From Micromonospora sp. C31 (GTDB taxonomy: Bacteria > Actinomycetota > Actinomycetes > Mycobacteriales > Micromonosporaceae): a DNA stretch of 64,000 nucleotides. The DNA lies in contig NZ_JAGPXN010000008.1 in the NCBI RefSeq assembly GCF_018070575.1, forward strand, positions 205,976 through 269,975, read 5' to 3'. This document shows positions 23,672-34,336 of the stretch, piece by piece. Under the pieces are notes generated by a model. The model saw only the letters and a program-made list of their open reading frames with translations, was not told the origin of the DNA and made no database searches. The position numbers were made by a program, and so were the translations under genes. The stretch's first letter is position 1, and every line of letters starts with the position of its first letter.

Positions 23672-24892
23672 TCAGGCGGGGTCGTCCGTGAGGCGGTGGC
23701 GGTTGGCCTCGATCCAGGCGCTGAGGGCGGCCGGGTCGTCGGGGTCGACGCCGTCGGCCATGAGCTGCGCCACGGCGGCCGTGGCGGGGCTGCGGCGTTC
23801 GCCCGTGCTGTAGAGGCGCGCGAACTCCGGCACCATCTCCTCGATGGCCGTGTCGATCTGCGCCGCCGCCTGCTCGGGCAGCCCGCGCTTGCGGGCGGCG
23901 TACGCGGCCCAGGCGCGCAGCACCCGGGGCAGCAGCGCGGCGTCGTCCATGTCCAGCACCGCGCGCCGGTGCACCCAGTCGAGCAGGAACAGCCCGGCCA
24001 CGGTGGGGCTCCACCGCATCGGTTCGGCGTCCGGGAAGCTGGCCGCGTGATCCAGCAGCAGGCTGAGACAGAAGTGCAGGGAGGCCAGCTCCGCCCCGTC
24101 GATGGCGTCCAGGCCGAACCGGGCCGCCTCGGGCGAGGCCAGGAACCGGCGGACCAGGTCCGTACGCTCGGCGGCGGAGAGCGGCTCGGCGGGCGCGGGG
24201 GCCGCCCCGGCCGCCTGGGGCAGCAGCGCCAGCCGGGCGCCGAGCAGGGCGCGGTCGGTGGCGAGCGAGCCCTCCCCGGGCAGCTCGGTCAGGCCGTCGG
24301 TGATCGCCAGGTGACGGTTCACCTCGGCGCGCATCCTGACCGGCTCCTCGTCGCGGAACCAGGTCAGCTCGTCCCCGGCGCACATCTGCCGGACCTGGTC
24401 GAGGATCCGTTCGGGCGGCCCGCCGACGAAGACGTCCTTGGTGATGCCGATGTTGTGGTCGAGCAGCGTCACCACGGCGTGCGCCGAGCCGCCAGCCTCG
24501 TCGTCGTAGGCGAAGGTCGCCAGGTAGGAGGTCTGGTCGCCGTACACGTCGCCGTAGGCCCAGCAGCCGGTCAGGTGCACGCGGCCGAGCTGGGCGGCCC
24601 AGGCGGGGGTGGCGGCGCCCGGACGGACCCGGCCGGCACCCTCGGCGTCGGGCACCAGCGCGGCGAAGACGGAACGGATGGTGGTCGCCGCGGCCGAGCG
24701 GCGGCGGGAGGTGGCGGCCAGGAAACCGGCCACGAAGTCCCGGACGGCGGCGTCCCGCTCGGTCTCGGCGACCGAGTAGACGCTGCCCAGCAGGGCCGCA
24801 CCGAGCATCTCCGCGTCGAGGGCGTTGTCCAGCTTGGCCACGTCGCGGGCGGCGTGCAGCACCGCGTCGTACGGGGTCTGAGGCGTTGCCAT
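23672..24892 (-). CDS. Conserved hypothetical protein
   Basis: I do not recognise this 406-residue, acidic, mostly helical protein. Notable segments are DAEMLGAALLGSVYSVAETE near the N-terminus, GCWAYGDVYGDQTSYLATFA and LLDHNIGITKDVFVGGPPE in the middle, and a helical C-terminus with LFLLDWVHRRAVLDMDDAA. No membrane segment, nucleotide-binding motif or catalytic signature is evident. It ends 17 nt from the convergent PAP2 gene and lies about 110 nt downstream of the GTPase pair on the same strand, so it could be co-transcribed with them. Confidence 0.65.
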   Translation of the reverse strand: MATPQTPYDAVLHAARDVAKLDNALDAEMLGAALLGSVYSVAETERDAAVRDFVAGFLAATSRRRSAAATTIRSVFAALVPDAEGAGRVRPGAATPAWAAQLGRVHLTGCWAYGDVYGDQTSYLATFAYDDEAGGSAHAVVTLLDHNIGITKDVFVGGPPERILDQVRQMCAGDELTWFRDEEPVRMRAEVNRHLAITDGLTELPGEGSLATDRALLGARLALLPQAAGAAPAPAEPLSAAERTDLVRRFLASPEAARFGLDAIDGAELASLHFCLSLLLDHAASFPDAEPMRWSPTVAGLFLLDWVHRRAVLDMDDAALLPRVLRAWAAYAARKRGLPEQAAAQIDTAIEEMVPEFARLYSTGERRSPATAAVAQLMADGVDPDDPAALSAWIEANRHRLTDDPA

Positions 24893-25005
24893 CCACCGAC
24901 CCTACGCCGCCGCCCGCCCCGGGACGGTACGAGCGCCCCGAGCGTCCGGCCCGCGTCGTGGCGCCACGCCGCCGACCTGCGGTTGCCGGGGGACGGGTTT
25001 CCGGC

Positions 25006-26691
25006 TCAGCGGCCGGCGGCCTCCTCGAGCGCCGTACGGGCCCCGGCGTAGGAGGCGAGCACCGCCCGCACCGGGGTCAGCACGTGGTCCTCGCCGACTG
25101 CCGCCACCGCGGCCGTGAGGCGCCGCTCGGCCCGACGACGGGCCCGTCGGGCCGCCCAGCGGACGATCGGCCTGGTCAGGACGGCCACCAGCAGCCCGGC
25201 GAGCAGGCCTCCCAGCAGTAGCAGGGTGGGCAGTGGCACCTCGCCGACCATCGGGTGTTCCAGCGCAGGCAGGCCCAGCGCGCGTAGCCCGTAGCCGAGC
25301 GCCAGCCAACCCAGCCCGGCCAGCGCGGCCAGGGTCACCAGCCACTGGAGGGCGCCGACGAACCGCCACCAGAGCGGTCGCCGGTCCATGCCCAGGTCCG
25401 TGCCGGCCACCGCGCGGTCCAGCGCGTCCGGCAGGTCGCCGAGGCGGGACCGGGCGGCGGCGGTGACCGCTGCCGGCCAGGAGGCGGGCAGGTCCGCCCC
25501 GGCCCGGTCGGCCACCGACCGGATCGCCAGCCCGAGCGCCGAGCGCTGGGCGGCGGTCGGGTCGGGTACGGAGGTCGCGGCGACCAGGCTCTCCGCCGGT
25601 TCGTCGCGGCCGGCGGCCGGGCCGGGCAGGTGCAGCCGGCGCAGCGGGTCGGGCCGCAGTCGCCGCCAGCCCCGCACCAGCGGCCAGCCGGTGGTGGCGG
25701 CGCCCCGGTGCCGGTACGCCCGCTCGACCGCCTCGGCGACCGCCGGTACCCCGGCCGCGCCGGCCAGTGCCCGGTGCAGCGAGGTGACGGCGGCTTCGTC
25801 CGGCCCGCCGGTCGAGGAGGCGCCTCCGACCAGCTCGTCGAGCCCGGACACCACCGCGTCGACGTCACCCTGGAGCCGCCGCAGCGCGGCCTGCCGCTCG
25901 GCCACCGTGCGTTCCAGCGCCTCCCGCAGCCCGGCCATGCCCGCCGGTTCGACGGCGGTGGTGGCCAGCAGCGGTACGCCGTCGAGGCCGTCGGAGTCGA
26001 GCAGCCGGCGCAGGTCGGCCAGCACCCGGGGCAGCTCGGCCGGGGGCAGTCGGTCGGCCTGGTTGAGCACCACCAGGGTGACGTCGCGGTGCCGGTGGAA
26101 CTCGCTCAGGTAGCTGGTGTGGATGACGCGGTCGGCGTACTTCTGCGGGTCGACCACCCAGACCACGAGGTCGACCAGGCCGAGCAGCCGGTCCACCTCC
26201 AGCCGGTGGGACCGCTGCACCGAGTCGAAGTCGGGCAGGTCGAGCAGGATCAGCCCGTGCAGGGCGGACTCGTCGTCGGCGTCCAGCACGCTCTCCCGGA
26301 CGAAGCGGTGCCGGGGCAGCACGCCGACCCAGTCGAGCAGCCGGTTGCCGCCGTCGAGCGGCCCCCAGACGCAGGCGTGGGCGACGCCGGTCGTGGGGCG
26401 GCGCACCCCGACCGTCGAGAGTTCCATCCGGGCGAGCGCGTTGAACAGGCTGGACTTGCCGCTCCCGGTCGCGCCGGCGAGGGCCACCACGGTGTGGTCG
26501 CGGGAGAGCGCCAGCCGGGTGCCGGCCCGCTCGACCAGGGTGTGCGCCGGCACGAGCTGCGCGTCCGGCAGGTGGCCGTCGACGACCGTGAGGAAGCGGC
26601 GTACGGCGTCGAGGCGGGCGACGAGCGCGTCGGCGTCCACCCGCTGGTCCCCGCGGAGCGCCTCGCGCATCCGCCCGACGATGTTGGTCAT
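25006..26691 (-). CDS. Membrane dynamin-like GTPase (DynB-like)
   Basis: This 561-residue protein starts at the ATG at 26691, overlapping the preceding stop in ATGA. The G domain (residues ~65-260) has a P-loop ALAGATGSGKSSLFNAL, a switch threonine region VGVRRPTTGVAH, a G3 motif LILLDLPDFDS and a G4 motif VVLNQADRLPP. Near the C-terminus two hydrophobic hairpin helices (LQWLVTLAALAGLGWLALGY and LLLLGGLLAGLLVAVL) are followed by a basic cluster. A paired overlapping arrangement with a second GTPase and two membrane segments in this partner matches Streptomyces DynB, which stabilises FtsZ during sporulation septation. The link to that role is inference. Confidence 0.78.
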   Translation of the reverse strand: MTNIVGRMREALRGDQRVDADALVARLDAVRRFLTVVDGHLPDAQLVPAHTLVERAGTRLALSRDHTVVALAGATGSGKSSLFNALARMELSTVGVRRPTTGVAHACVWGPLDGGNRLLDWVGVLPRHRFVRESVLDADDESALHGLILLDLPDFDSVQRSHRLEVDRLLGLVDLVVWVVDPQKYADRVIHTSYLSEFHRHRDVTLVVLNQADRLPPAELPRVLADLRRLLDSDGLDGVPLLATTAVEPAGMAGLREALERTVAERQAALRRLQGDVDAVVSGLDELVGGASSTGGPDEAAVTSLHRALAGAAGVPAVAEAVERAYRHRGAATTGWPLVRGWRRLRPDPLRRLHLPGPAAGRDEPAESLVAATSVPDPTAAQRSALGLAIRSVADRAGADLPASWPAAVTAAARSRLGDLPDALDRAVAGTDLGMDRRPLWWRFVGALQWLVTLAALAGLGWLALGYGLRALGLPALEHPMVGEVPLPTLLLLGGLLAGLLVAVLTRPIVRWAARRARRRAERRLTAAVAAVGEDHVLTPVRAVLASYAGARTALEEAAGR

Positions 26692-28529
26692 GACGCTCCA
26701 CCCTCGGTGCCGGGCAGGCCCGCGGCGGCCGCGCCGGCGAGGCCGCTGCGGTTGCGGGCGATCTCCACCCGGTAGGCGGCGCCGCGCAGGGCCTCCGCGG
26801 TGTCCGTGGCGGGCCGGGCCTGCGCCGTCCGGTCCAGGTAGCGTTCGGCCTCGTCGTCGAGCAGGGCCCGCACCCGGGCCAGCAGGTCGGCCCGGGCCCT
26901 GGCGGCGAGCGTACGCACGGCCTGGTCGCCGAAGATCGCCTGGAGCACGGTCTGCGCGGCGACGGTCGTGCCGGCCCCGGTGGCCACCTCCAGCCCGGTG
27001 GGAATGAACGCGGTCGAGGCGAACACCGCGATCATCACGGCCAGCCCGGTGGCGTTGACCGCGTACGCGGCCGTGCGGGCCACGAAGCGGCGGTCGCCGC
27101 CCTCGGCGCGGACCAGCTCCAGCACGCCACGCTGCCATTCCCGTACCAGCCGCTCGGCCCGTTCGGGCAGGTCGGCGGCGGGGTGGGCCAGCTCCGGCCC
27201 GAGCAGCGCCGCCCCGGCGGGATGCGCTTTCCACCCGGTGTACGCGTTCTCGGCCGCCTCGGCGGCGACTCCCCGCAGCAGGGTCACGAGCTGCGACTCG
27301 ATCGCGTCCCGCAGCTCGGACGCGGGCGCGGGCCGGCCGGTGACCGCTGCCACCATTCGGTCCCGGAGCCGCCCGATGCGGGCCTCCAGGGTGCGGAAGA
27401 ACTCGCCGGTGCCGACGAACTCCTGCCAGCGGGCGAGCACCTCGCCGCGGAGCAGCCGGCCGTCCTTCAGCCCCTGCTCGACGGTCCGGTGCGCCCCCCG
27501 GTACGCGGCCCGCACCCGCTCGTCCAGTGCGTCGGCGGCGCCGACCTGATCCTCGGCGGCGTCGGCGAGCCCTTCCACCGCCGGGTGCAGTGCGGCCAGC
27601 GCGCCGTCCAGGGTCTGCCGGACGACGGCGGCGCGGGCGTCGGCGTCGGCGGCCAACCGGGCGAACCAGGCGGCGAGCGGCGCGGTGACGCGCTCGGGCA
27701 GCAGGCCCTGCCCGTCGACCCAGGTCTCCGGCAGCACGAAGAGCGGGGCCGCCCCCAGTTCCTGCGCGGCGAGCATCTCGGACAGGTGGGCGGCGATCTC
27801 GTCGGCCGCCTCCGGGGGCACCCGGTCCAACACCATGGCGATGACCGCGCCCCGGGCCCGGGCGCTGCGCAGCAGTTCCCAGGGGACGGCGTCGGCATAG
27901 CGGGCGGCGGTGGTGACGAAGAGCCAGAGGTCGGCGGCGGCCAGGAGCTGGCCGGCCAGGGCCCGGTTGGCGTCGACCACCGAGTCGATGTCGGGGGCGT
28001 CGAGGAAGGCCAGCCCGGCGGGCAGGGCCGGGGCGGTGACCAGTTGCAGGGTGCGCGAATCCTCGCTGGGCTCGGTGGTGCGGGTCAGGCCGGGCAGCAG
28101 CTCGCCCTTGCGGAACCAGCCGGAGTCGGCGGGGTTGCAGACCAGCACCGGGGAGCGGGTGGTCGGGCGGAGCACCCCGGAGGCGCTCACCCGCGCCTGC
28201 ACCAGGCTGTTGACCAGGGTGGACTTGCCGGCGCCGGTGGACCCGCCGACCACCACGAGCAGTGGCGCGTCGAGCCGGCGCAGCCGGGGCAGCAGGTAGT
28301 CGTCGAGCTGGTCGGTGAGGCTTCCGCCGGCCCGCCGGGCGGGCTCGGCGGAGGGCAGCGCGAGCGGGAACCGGGCCGCCCCGATCGCGGCGCGCAGGCC
28401 GGCCAGTGCGGCGGGCAGGCTGTCGTCCCCGGTGGTGGCGGGCCGGTCCTCCCCGGCGTCCGTGGGGCCGGTGCGGGCTGCGACGGTGGGCGTGCCGGCC
28501 GGGGTGGCGGGATCGCCGTGCGTCGTCAC
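26688..28529 (-). CDS. Dynamin-like GTPase (DynA-like)
   Basis: From the GTG at 28529 this is 613 residues. The frame stays open to a TTG at 28565, but that extension contains a rare TTA codon and no ribosome site. The P-loop is VVVGGSTGAGKSTLVNSL, the switch region SGVLRPTTRSPV, and the G3 site FLDAPDIDSV. A long helical stalk follows. A moderately hydrophobic patch at about residue 500 (AVNATGLAVMIAVFASTAFI) may contact membrane. It is translationally coupled to the GTPase at 25006. The two probably form a hetero-oligomer like DynA/DynB. Confidence 0.75.
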   Translation of the reverse strand: MTTHGDPATPAGTPTVAARTGPTDAGEDRPATTGDDSLPAALAGLRAAIGAARFPLALPSAEPARRAGGSLTDQLDDYLLPRLRRLDAPLLVVVGGSTGAGKSTLVNSLVQARVSASGVLRPTTRSPVLVCNPADSGWFRKGELLPGLTRTTEPSEDSRTLQLVTAPALPAGLAFLDAPDIDSVVDANRALAGQLLAAADLWLFVTTAARYADAVPWELLRSARARGAVIAMVLDRVPPEAADEIAAHLSEMLAAQELGAAPLFVLPETWVDGQGLLPERVTAPLAAWFARLAADADARAAVVRQTLDGALAALHPAVEGLADAAEDQVGAADALDERVRAAYRGAHRTVEQGLKDGRLLRGEVLARWQEFVGTGEFFRTLEARIGRLRDRMVAAVTGRPAPASELRDAIESQLVTLLRGVAAEAAENAYTGWKAHPAGAALLGPELAHPAADLPERAERLVREWQRGVLELVRAEGGDRRFVARTAAYAVNATGLAVMIAVFASTAFIPTGLEVATGAGTTVAAQTVLQAIFGDQAVRTLAARARADLLARVRALLDDEAERYLDRTAQARPATDTAEALRGAAYRVEIARNRSGLAGAAAAGLPGTEGGAS

Positions 28530-28612
28530 CGCTAAAGCGTGCCCGACCGACGCAACGGAAGACAACCGATCGGCGCGAACCTGGGGTTGCGTGGGGTCGA
28601 CTCAACCTCGAC

Positions 28613-28659
28613 TTGACGATTTCGCGGGGCGTGGCACTATTGAGTCAAGTTCACTCAAC
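28613..28659 (+). promoter_or_regulatory. dnaK promoter with HAIR operator for HspR
   Basis: TTGACG (28613-28618) and CACTAT/ACTATT (28635-28641) make a sigma-A-type promoter with a 16-17-bp spacer. Overlapping the start region is an inverted repeat ATTGAGT (28639-28645), a 7-bp spacer and ACTCAAC (28653-28659), the HAIR consensus form CTTGAGT-N7-ACTCAAG. HspR bound here would block transcription of dnaK-grpE-dnaJ-hspR. The hspR gene is the last of the operon, giving autoregulation. Confidence 0.85.
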
Positions 28660-28751
28660 TTGTGGTGGGGTCCCTGCGGGCGACGCCACCGGGCAGCTCG
28701 ACGGGCGTCGCCCGTCACCTGCCCACGACGTGATGAAGCGAGGAAGCGAAG

Positions 28752-30632
<1,881 letters not shown>

Positions 30633-30680
30633 CGGTTCGTCCCCGGACACGGAACCACGGCAGAGGGATGAGGTAGCCCC

Positions 30681-31409
30681 ATGACGGAGAAGCCACGAGC
30701 TGCCGACCCGGGCGCGACCGGGTCGGCACCGGGTGGCTCCGCGCCCGCCGAGCAGGCCGGCGACGGGCCGCGGGTCGTCATCCGCAACAACCGCAAGATC
30801 AGCGAGACGGCCGAGCCGGCCGCCGCCGACGCCGGGTCGGACGCCCCGGCCGAGGGCCTGGTCGAGGAGTCCGAGGTCGTCGTAGACGAGATCGAGATCG
30901 AGGCGGCCGAGGTCGTCGGCCCGCCGGTGGTCGACGCCCCGGCGCAGCCGGTCGACGGCGGCCCGACCGGGCTAGGCGCCGAACTGGAGGCGCTGCGCAA
31001 GGACCTCGACGAGCGGACCCGGGACCTCCAGCGGGTGACGGCGGAGTACGCCAACTACCGCAAGCGGGTGGACCGGGACAAGGGGCTGGTCACCGAGCAG
31101 GCGACCGGCGCGGTGCTCGCGGCGCTGCTGCCGATCCTCGACGACCTGGACCGGGCCCGCGAACACGGCGACCTGGTCGGGCCGTTCGGCACCGTGGCCG
31201 AACAGCTCGTCACGGCGCTCGGGAAGTTCGGGCTCACCCCGTTCGGCGAGCAGGGCGATCCGTTCGACCCGACCCGGCACGAGGCGGTCGCCCACCAGAC
31301 CTCGGCCGACGTGACCGAGCCCACCTGCGTACAGGTGATGCGTCGGGGCTACCAGGTCGGTGAGCGGCTGCTGCGGCCCGCGATGGTCGCGGTCGCCGAC
31401 CCGGAGTAG
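30681..31409 (+). CDS. grpE: Nucleotide exchange factor GrpE
   Basis: This 242-residue protein has a disordered acidic N-terminal ~90 residues (longer than enterobacterial GrpE, as usual in actinobacteria). A coiled coil (LEALRKDLDERTRDLQRVTA) and the conserved YANYRKRVDRDK follow, then DDLDRAREHGDL. The C-terminal beta domain reads FDPTRHEAVAHQ and ends VGERLLRPAMVAVADPE. It releases ADP from DnaK. It lies 48 nt after dnaK. Confidence 0.97.
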   Translation: MTEKPRAADPGATGSAPGGSAPAEQAGDGPRVVIRNNRKISETAEPAAADAGSDAPAEGLVEESEVVVDEIEIEAAEVVGPPVVDAPAQPVDGGPTGLGAELEALRKDLDERTRDLQRVTAEYANYRKRVDRDKGLVTEQATGAVLAALLPILDDLDRAREHGDLVGPFGTVAEQLVTALGKFGLTPFGEQGDPFDPTRHEAVAHQTSADVTEPTCVQVMRRGYQVGERLLRPAMVAVADPE

Positions 31410-31427
31410 TGCGGAACGACGACCGGG

Positions 31428-31462
31428 CCGTCCCGCCCGCCCACCGAGGGCGGGCGGGACGG
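31428..31462 (+). terminator. Hairpin between grpE and dnaJ
   Basis: A perfect 15-bp stem CCGTCCCGCCCGCCC / GGGCGGGCGGGACGG with loop accga lies in the 85-nt grpE-dnaJ gap, extendable by GACCG/CGGTC. There is no T tract. It may attenuate dnaJ-hspR expression or act as an RNA stabiliser or processing site. Confidence 0.65.
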
Positions 31463-31494
31463 TCGGTCCCCAGCCAGGGAAAGGGGGTGGACCG

Positions 31495-32688
31495 GTGAGT
31501 TCCAAGGACTGGATCGAGAAGGACTTCTACGCCGTGCTGGGCGTGGACAAGGCTGCCTCCGCCGACGACGTCAAGAAGGCGTACCGGAAGCTGGCCCGGG
31601 GTTCGCACCCGGACCACAACCCCGGCGACCCGAAGGCCGAGGAGCGTTTCAAGGCAGCCTCCGAGGCGTACGCCGTGCTCGGCGACGACGCCAAGCGGCG
31701 GGAGTACGACGAGCTGCGGTCGCTGTTCGGCTCGGGGGCGTTCCGGCGCGGAGCCCGGGGCGCCGGTCAGCCCGGCGGCGTGCCGTTCGACGTCTCCGAC
31801 CTGTTCGGGGGCGCCGCCGGTGGGGGCGGTGACCGCCGCTTCGGCGGGGCCGGCTTCCAGGACCTGTTCAGTTCGATCTTCTCCGGCGGCGCCGGTGGTC
31901 CCGCCGGTCCGGCGGCGGCCCGTGGCCCGACCCGCGGGCGGGACGTCGAGGCCGAGGTGGCCCTCGACTTCGGCGACGCCGTACGCGGGGTGACGCTTCC
32001 GCTGACGCTGCGCGCGCCCGGGATCTGCGACACCTGCCACGGCAACGGGGCCAAGCCCGGCACCTCACCGCGCACCTGCCAGGTGTGCCACGGGGCCGGG
32101 GTGACCAACCGCGACCAGGGGTCGTTCAGCTTCTCCGAGCCGTGCCGCAACTGCCAGGGTGTGGGCACGGTCGTGGAGGAGAAGTGCCCCGAGTGCCAGG
32201 GCACCGGCGGGGTCACCAAGACCCGCACGCTGAACGTCCGCTTCCCGGCCGGCGTGGCGGACGGCCAGAAGATCCGGCTGGCCGGGCGGGGCGAGCCCGG
32301 CGTGCGGGGTGGCCCGGCGGGCGACCTCTTCGTGCACGTCAAGGTGCGGCCGGACGAGCTGTTCGGGCGTACCGGCGACGACCTCACGCTGACGGTGCCG
32401 ATCACCTTCGCGGAGGCCGTGCTCGGCACGGACCTGCGGGTGCCCACCCTCGACGGCGCGGTGACCCTGCGGGTGCCACCGGGCACGCCGAGCGGCCGGA
32501 CCATGCGGGCCCGCGGCAAGGGGGTGGTCCGCCGGGACGGTCAGGCGGGCGACCTGCTGGTGACGCTCGACGTGGTGGTGCCCGCCCGGTTGTCCGACGA
32601 GGCACGTGCGGCGTTGGAGAGCTTCGCCGCGCAGACCCCGCCGGCCGCCCGGGAACATCTCGAGGCGCGGGTACGTCGATTCAGTTGA
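31495..32688 (+). CDS. dnaJ: Chaperone DnaJ (Hsp40)
   Basis: This 397-residue protein starts at the GTG at 31495. The J domain (residues ~9-75) has the HPD motif in ARGSHPDHNPGD. A Gly/Phe-rich linker follows, then four zinc-binding CxxCxG modules: CDTCHGNG, CQVCHGAG, CRNCQGVG and CPECQGTG. The C-terminal substrate-binding domains include VRFPAGVADGQKIRLAGRGE. The N-terminal extension MSSKDWIEKDFYAVLG is typical of actinobacterial DnaJ1. It stimulates the DnaK ATPase. Confidence 0.97.
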   Translation: MSSKDWIEKDFYAVLGVDKAASADDVKKAYRKLARGSHPDHNPGDPKAEERFKAASEAYAVLGDDAKRREYDELRSLFGSGAFRRGARGAGQPGGVPFDVSDLFGGAAGGGGDRRFGGAGFQDLFSSIFSGGAGGPAGPAAARGPTRGRDVEAEVALDFGDAVRGVTLPLTLRAPGICDTCHGNGAKPGTSPRTCQVCHGAGVTNRDQGSFSFSEPCRNCQGVGTVVEEKCPECQGTGGVTKTRTLNVRFPAGVADGQKIRLAGRGEPGVRGGPAGDLFVHVKVRPDELFGRTGDDLTLTVPITFAEAVLGTDLRVPTLDGAVTLRVPPGTPSGRTMRARGKGVVRRDGQAGDLLVTLDVVVPARLSDEARAALESFAAQTPPAAREHLEARVRRFS

Positions 32689-32734
32689 CCCGGTGTCCAG
32701 TCGGCGCGGTGGAGTGCACGCGGAGGTGAGCGGG

Positions 32735-33172
32735 ATGTCGAACGAGTTCGTCGGCGCGAGTGACCCTGCCTACGAGGCCAAGGTGCTGATGATCTCGGTG
32801 GCGGCGCGGATGGCGGGCATGCACCCGCAGACCCTGCGCCAGTACGACCGGTTGGGTCTCGTCCAGCCGGGACGGGCCGCCGGCGGCGGGCGACGCTACA
32901 GCGTCCGCGACGTGGTGCTGCTGCGCGAGGTGCAGCGGCTCAGCCAGGACGACGGCATCAACCTGGCCGGGGTCAAGCGGATCATCGGGCTGGAACGGTT
33001 GCTGGAGCAGGCGCAGCAGCGGGTGGCCCGGCTGGAGGCGGAGCTGGACGCCGCGTACCGCCGGATCGCCGAGCTGGAGGCACTGGCCCGCTTCCCGGGC
33101 AGCGAGCTGGTCCCGACCAACCGAACCTCCACCGCGCTGGTGGTCTGGCGTCCCCGCCGCCCCGAACGCTGA
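32735..33172 (+). CDS. hspR: Heat-shock repressor HspR (MerR family)
   Basis: This 145-residue protein starts at an ATG with GGAGGTGA about 6 nt upstream. The MerR-type winged helix reads LMISVAARMAGMHPQTLRQY then DRLGLVQPGRAAGGGRRYS, the HspR signature. A dimerising coiled coil is at residues ~85-120. In actinobacteria HspR binds HAIR sites with DnaK as co-repressor. Here it closes the dnaK operon, and HAIR sites occur upstream of dnaK and of clpB. Confidence 0.95.
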   Translation: MSNEFVGASDPAYEAKVLMISVAARMAGMHPQTLRQYDRLGLVQPGRAAGGGRRYSVRDVVLLREVQRLSQDDGINLAGVKRIIGLERLLEQAQQRVARLEAELDAAYRRIAELEALARFPGSELVPTNRTSTALVVWRPRRPER

Positions 33173-33182
33173 CGACACCGCA

Positions 33183-33215
33183 CCGCGCCCGGCCGCCTCC
33201 CGCGGCCGGGCGCGG
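33183..33215 (+). terminator. Terminator of the dnaK operon
   Basis: A perfect 14-bp G/C stem (33183-33196 with 33202-33215) with loop ctccc lies 10 nt after the hspR stop. A T-containing tract (cgtctttccc) follows. Confidence 0.88.
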
Positions 33216-33387
33216 CCGTCTTTCCCGTTCCGCCCCGGCCGTCCCCCGCACGGGGGACAGCACTCCGAACAGCCGTGGGTCTGCACCGGGCGCGGTTGCC
33301 GGTTCGCAGGCGGGGAAGGCGCCGGATCCGCTAACCTGCGAATCAGGTCCAACCCGCTTGATCCGGACTCCAGTGGCAGGGGGAGCC

Positions 33388-33597
33388 ATGACGGAAGCCG
33401 CGAGAGAGGTTGCCCGGCAGACGGAGGAACGGCTCCAAGAGGTGGCGAGGAACGTCCGGGAGAGGTTCGACCGGATGACCGAGGGCCGCTTGACGGACAA
33501 GGTGACGAACGGCGCGTCCGCGGACCGGACCGACCGCGGCACCGACCAGGGACGCGGCGCGGCGAGGAACCGCGAGCAGGGCGGACCGGAACACTGA
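33388..33597 (+). CDS. Small charged helical protein of unknown function
   Basis: The ATG at 33388 with AGGGGGAG a few nt upstream gives 69 residues. The first 40 form a charged amphipathic helix (EAAREVARQTEERLQEVARN), followed by a hydrophilic tail rich in Asp, Arg and Gly. There is no membrane segment or cysteine. The sequence recalls small actinobacterial stress or antitoxin-like proteins, but no family is recognised. Confidence 0.55.
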   Translation: MTEAAREVARQTEERLQEVARNVRERFDRMTEGRLTDKVTNGASADRTDRGTDQGRGAARNREQGGPEH

Positions 33598-33612
33598 CCA
33601 TCCGCCGACGTG

Positions 33613-33643
33613 CGGGCCGGGACCCACGGGGGGCCCCGGCCCG
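33613..33643. terminator. Bidirectional terminator
   Basis: CGGGCCGGG (33613-33621) pairs with CCCGGCCCG (33635-33643) between the convergent genes at 33388 and 33727. Confidence 0.6.
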
Positions 33644-33716
33644 TTCGCCGTGCGTGGGCCGGGACGCTGTCCATGGCGGGGGCCCCGGCCCGTTCGCCGT
33701 GCGTGGGTCGGGACGC
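33630..33716. repeat. 38-bp direct repeat, two copies
   Basis: Bases 33630-33667 recur at 33679-33716 with one substitution, separated by 11 bases. The unit contains the right arm of the terminator hairpin, so the duplication provides spare hairpin material between two convergent genes. Confidence 0.75.
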
Positions 33717-33726
33717 CGGGCGGCGT

Positions 33727-34158
33727 TCAGGCGATGCGGCGGTTCTCCCGGACCAGGCCGCCCTCGCACCAGTCCCGGTAGACGAAGAGCTCCGGGCGGG
33801 CCAGCAGCACCCGGCTGTTGTACGCCCAGGTGCGCATCAGGTCGTCGCCGTTGCGTTCGGCCTGCTCCACCAGCTTGCGGAAACGCCGCTTCGGGTGGGC
33901 GCGGAAGTTCGTCCGGATGCCGTCGGCGGCGTAGATGTAGAGGCAGTGCAGCGCGAACCGGCGTGCCGGGCAGGACGGGTCCATCGCCAGGTCGAAGAGC
34001 ACCGCCACCAGCCGGTCGCCGGAGACCAACAGGTCCCAGTCCGGCGGCATCGACGTCAGCGGTACGGAATCCGGCTGGTAGGCCCAGGCGCGCAGCTCGG
34101 CGGGGGTCGGGTCGACGGGGTTGGCGAAGCCGTGGAACGTCGACTCCTGCACGCTCAC
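33727..34158 (-). CDS. Conserved hypothetical protein (actinobacterial)
   Basis: This 143-residue protein starts at the GTG at 34158 with GGAAGG about 9 nt upstream. It has no membrane segment and is helical with a conserved-looking core: WDLLVSGDRLVAVLFDLAM, FALHCLYIYAADGIRTNF and a basic HPKRRFRKLVEQAERNGDDL. I recall this family near clpB in actinomycetes, but no function is known to me. Confidence 0.65.
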   Translation of the reverse strand: MSVQESTFHGFANPVDPTPAELRAWAYQPDSVPLTSMPPDWDLLVSGDRLVAVLFDLAMDPSCPARRFALHCLYIYAADGIRTNFRAHPKRRFRKLVEQAERNGDDLMRTWAYNSRVLLARPELFVYRDWCEGGLVRENRRIA

Positions 34159-34336
34159 CGGCCAACCTTCCGCTCTCGTCCGCAGGGGGCGTCGGCCACC
34201 CGCGAGCTCTGGCTGCTGGGGCGAAACGGTAACCCGCAGCGCTGTCCGGCGGTAGACCCCGTGGGGAGCAATTCGCCGTCCGTCGGCCGAGGGCGGGGCC
34301 GACCGTACGGTCGATCCCGCCCCCGGCCGACGTCGG

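Noticed and set aside
22350..24896. An 848-codon minus-strand frame across three genes
   Set aside because: It overlaps genes supported by motifs and starts on both strands; composition is typical of antisense frames in GC-rich DNA.
24893..25005. Search for tRNA genes in intergenic gaps of the window
   Set aside because: No cloverleaf with GTTCRA-type arm and acceptor pairing was found by eye here or in other gaps; a covariance-model scan would settle it.
28530..28565. TTG start for the DynA-like GTPase at 28565
   Set aside because: The extra 12 codons include a TTA codon, rare in this genome type, and no ribosome site; the GTG at 28529 is preferred, though not proven.
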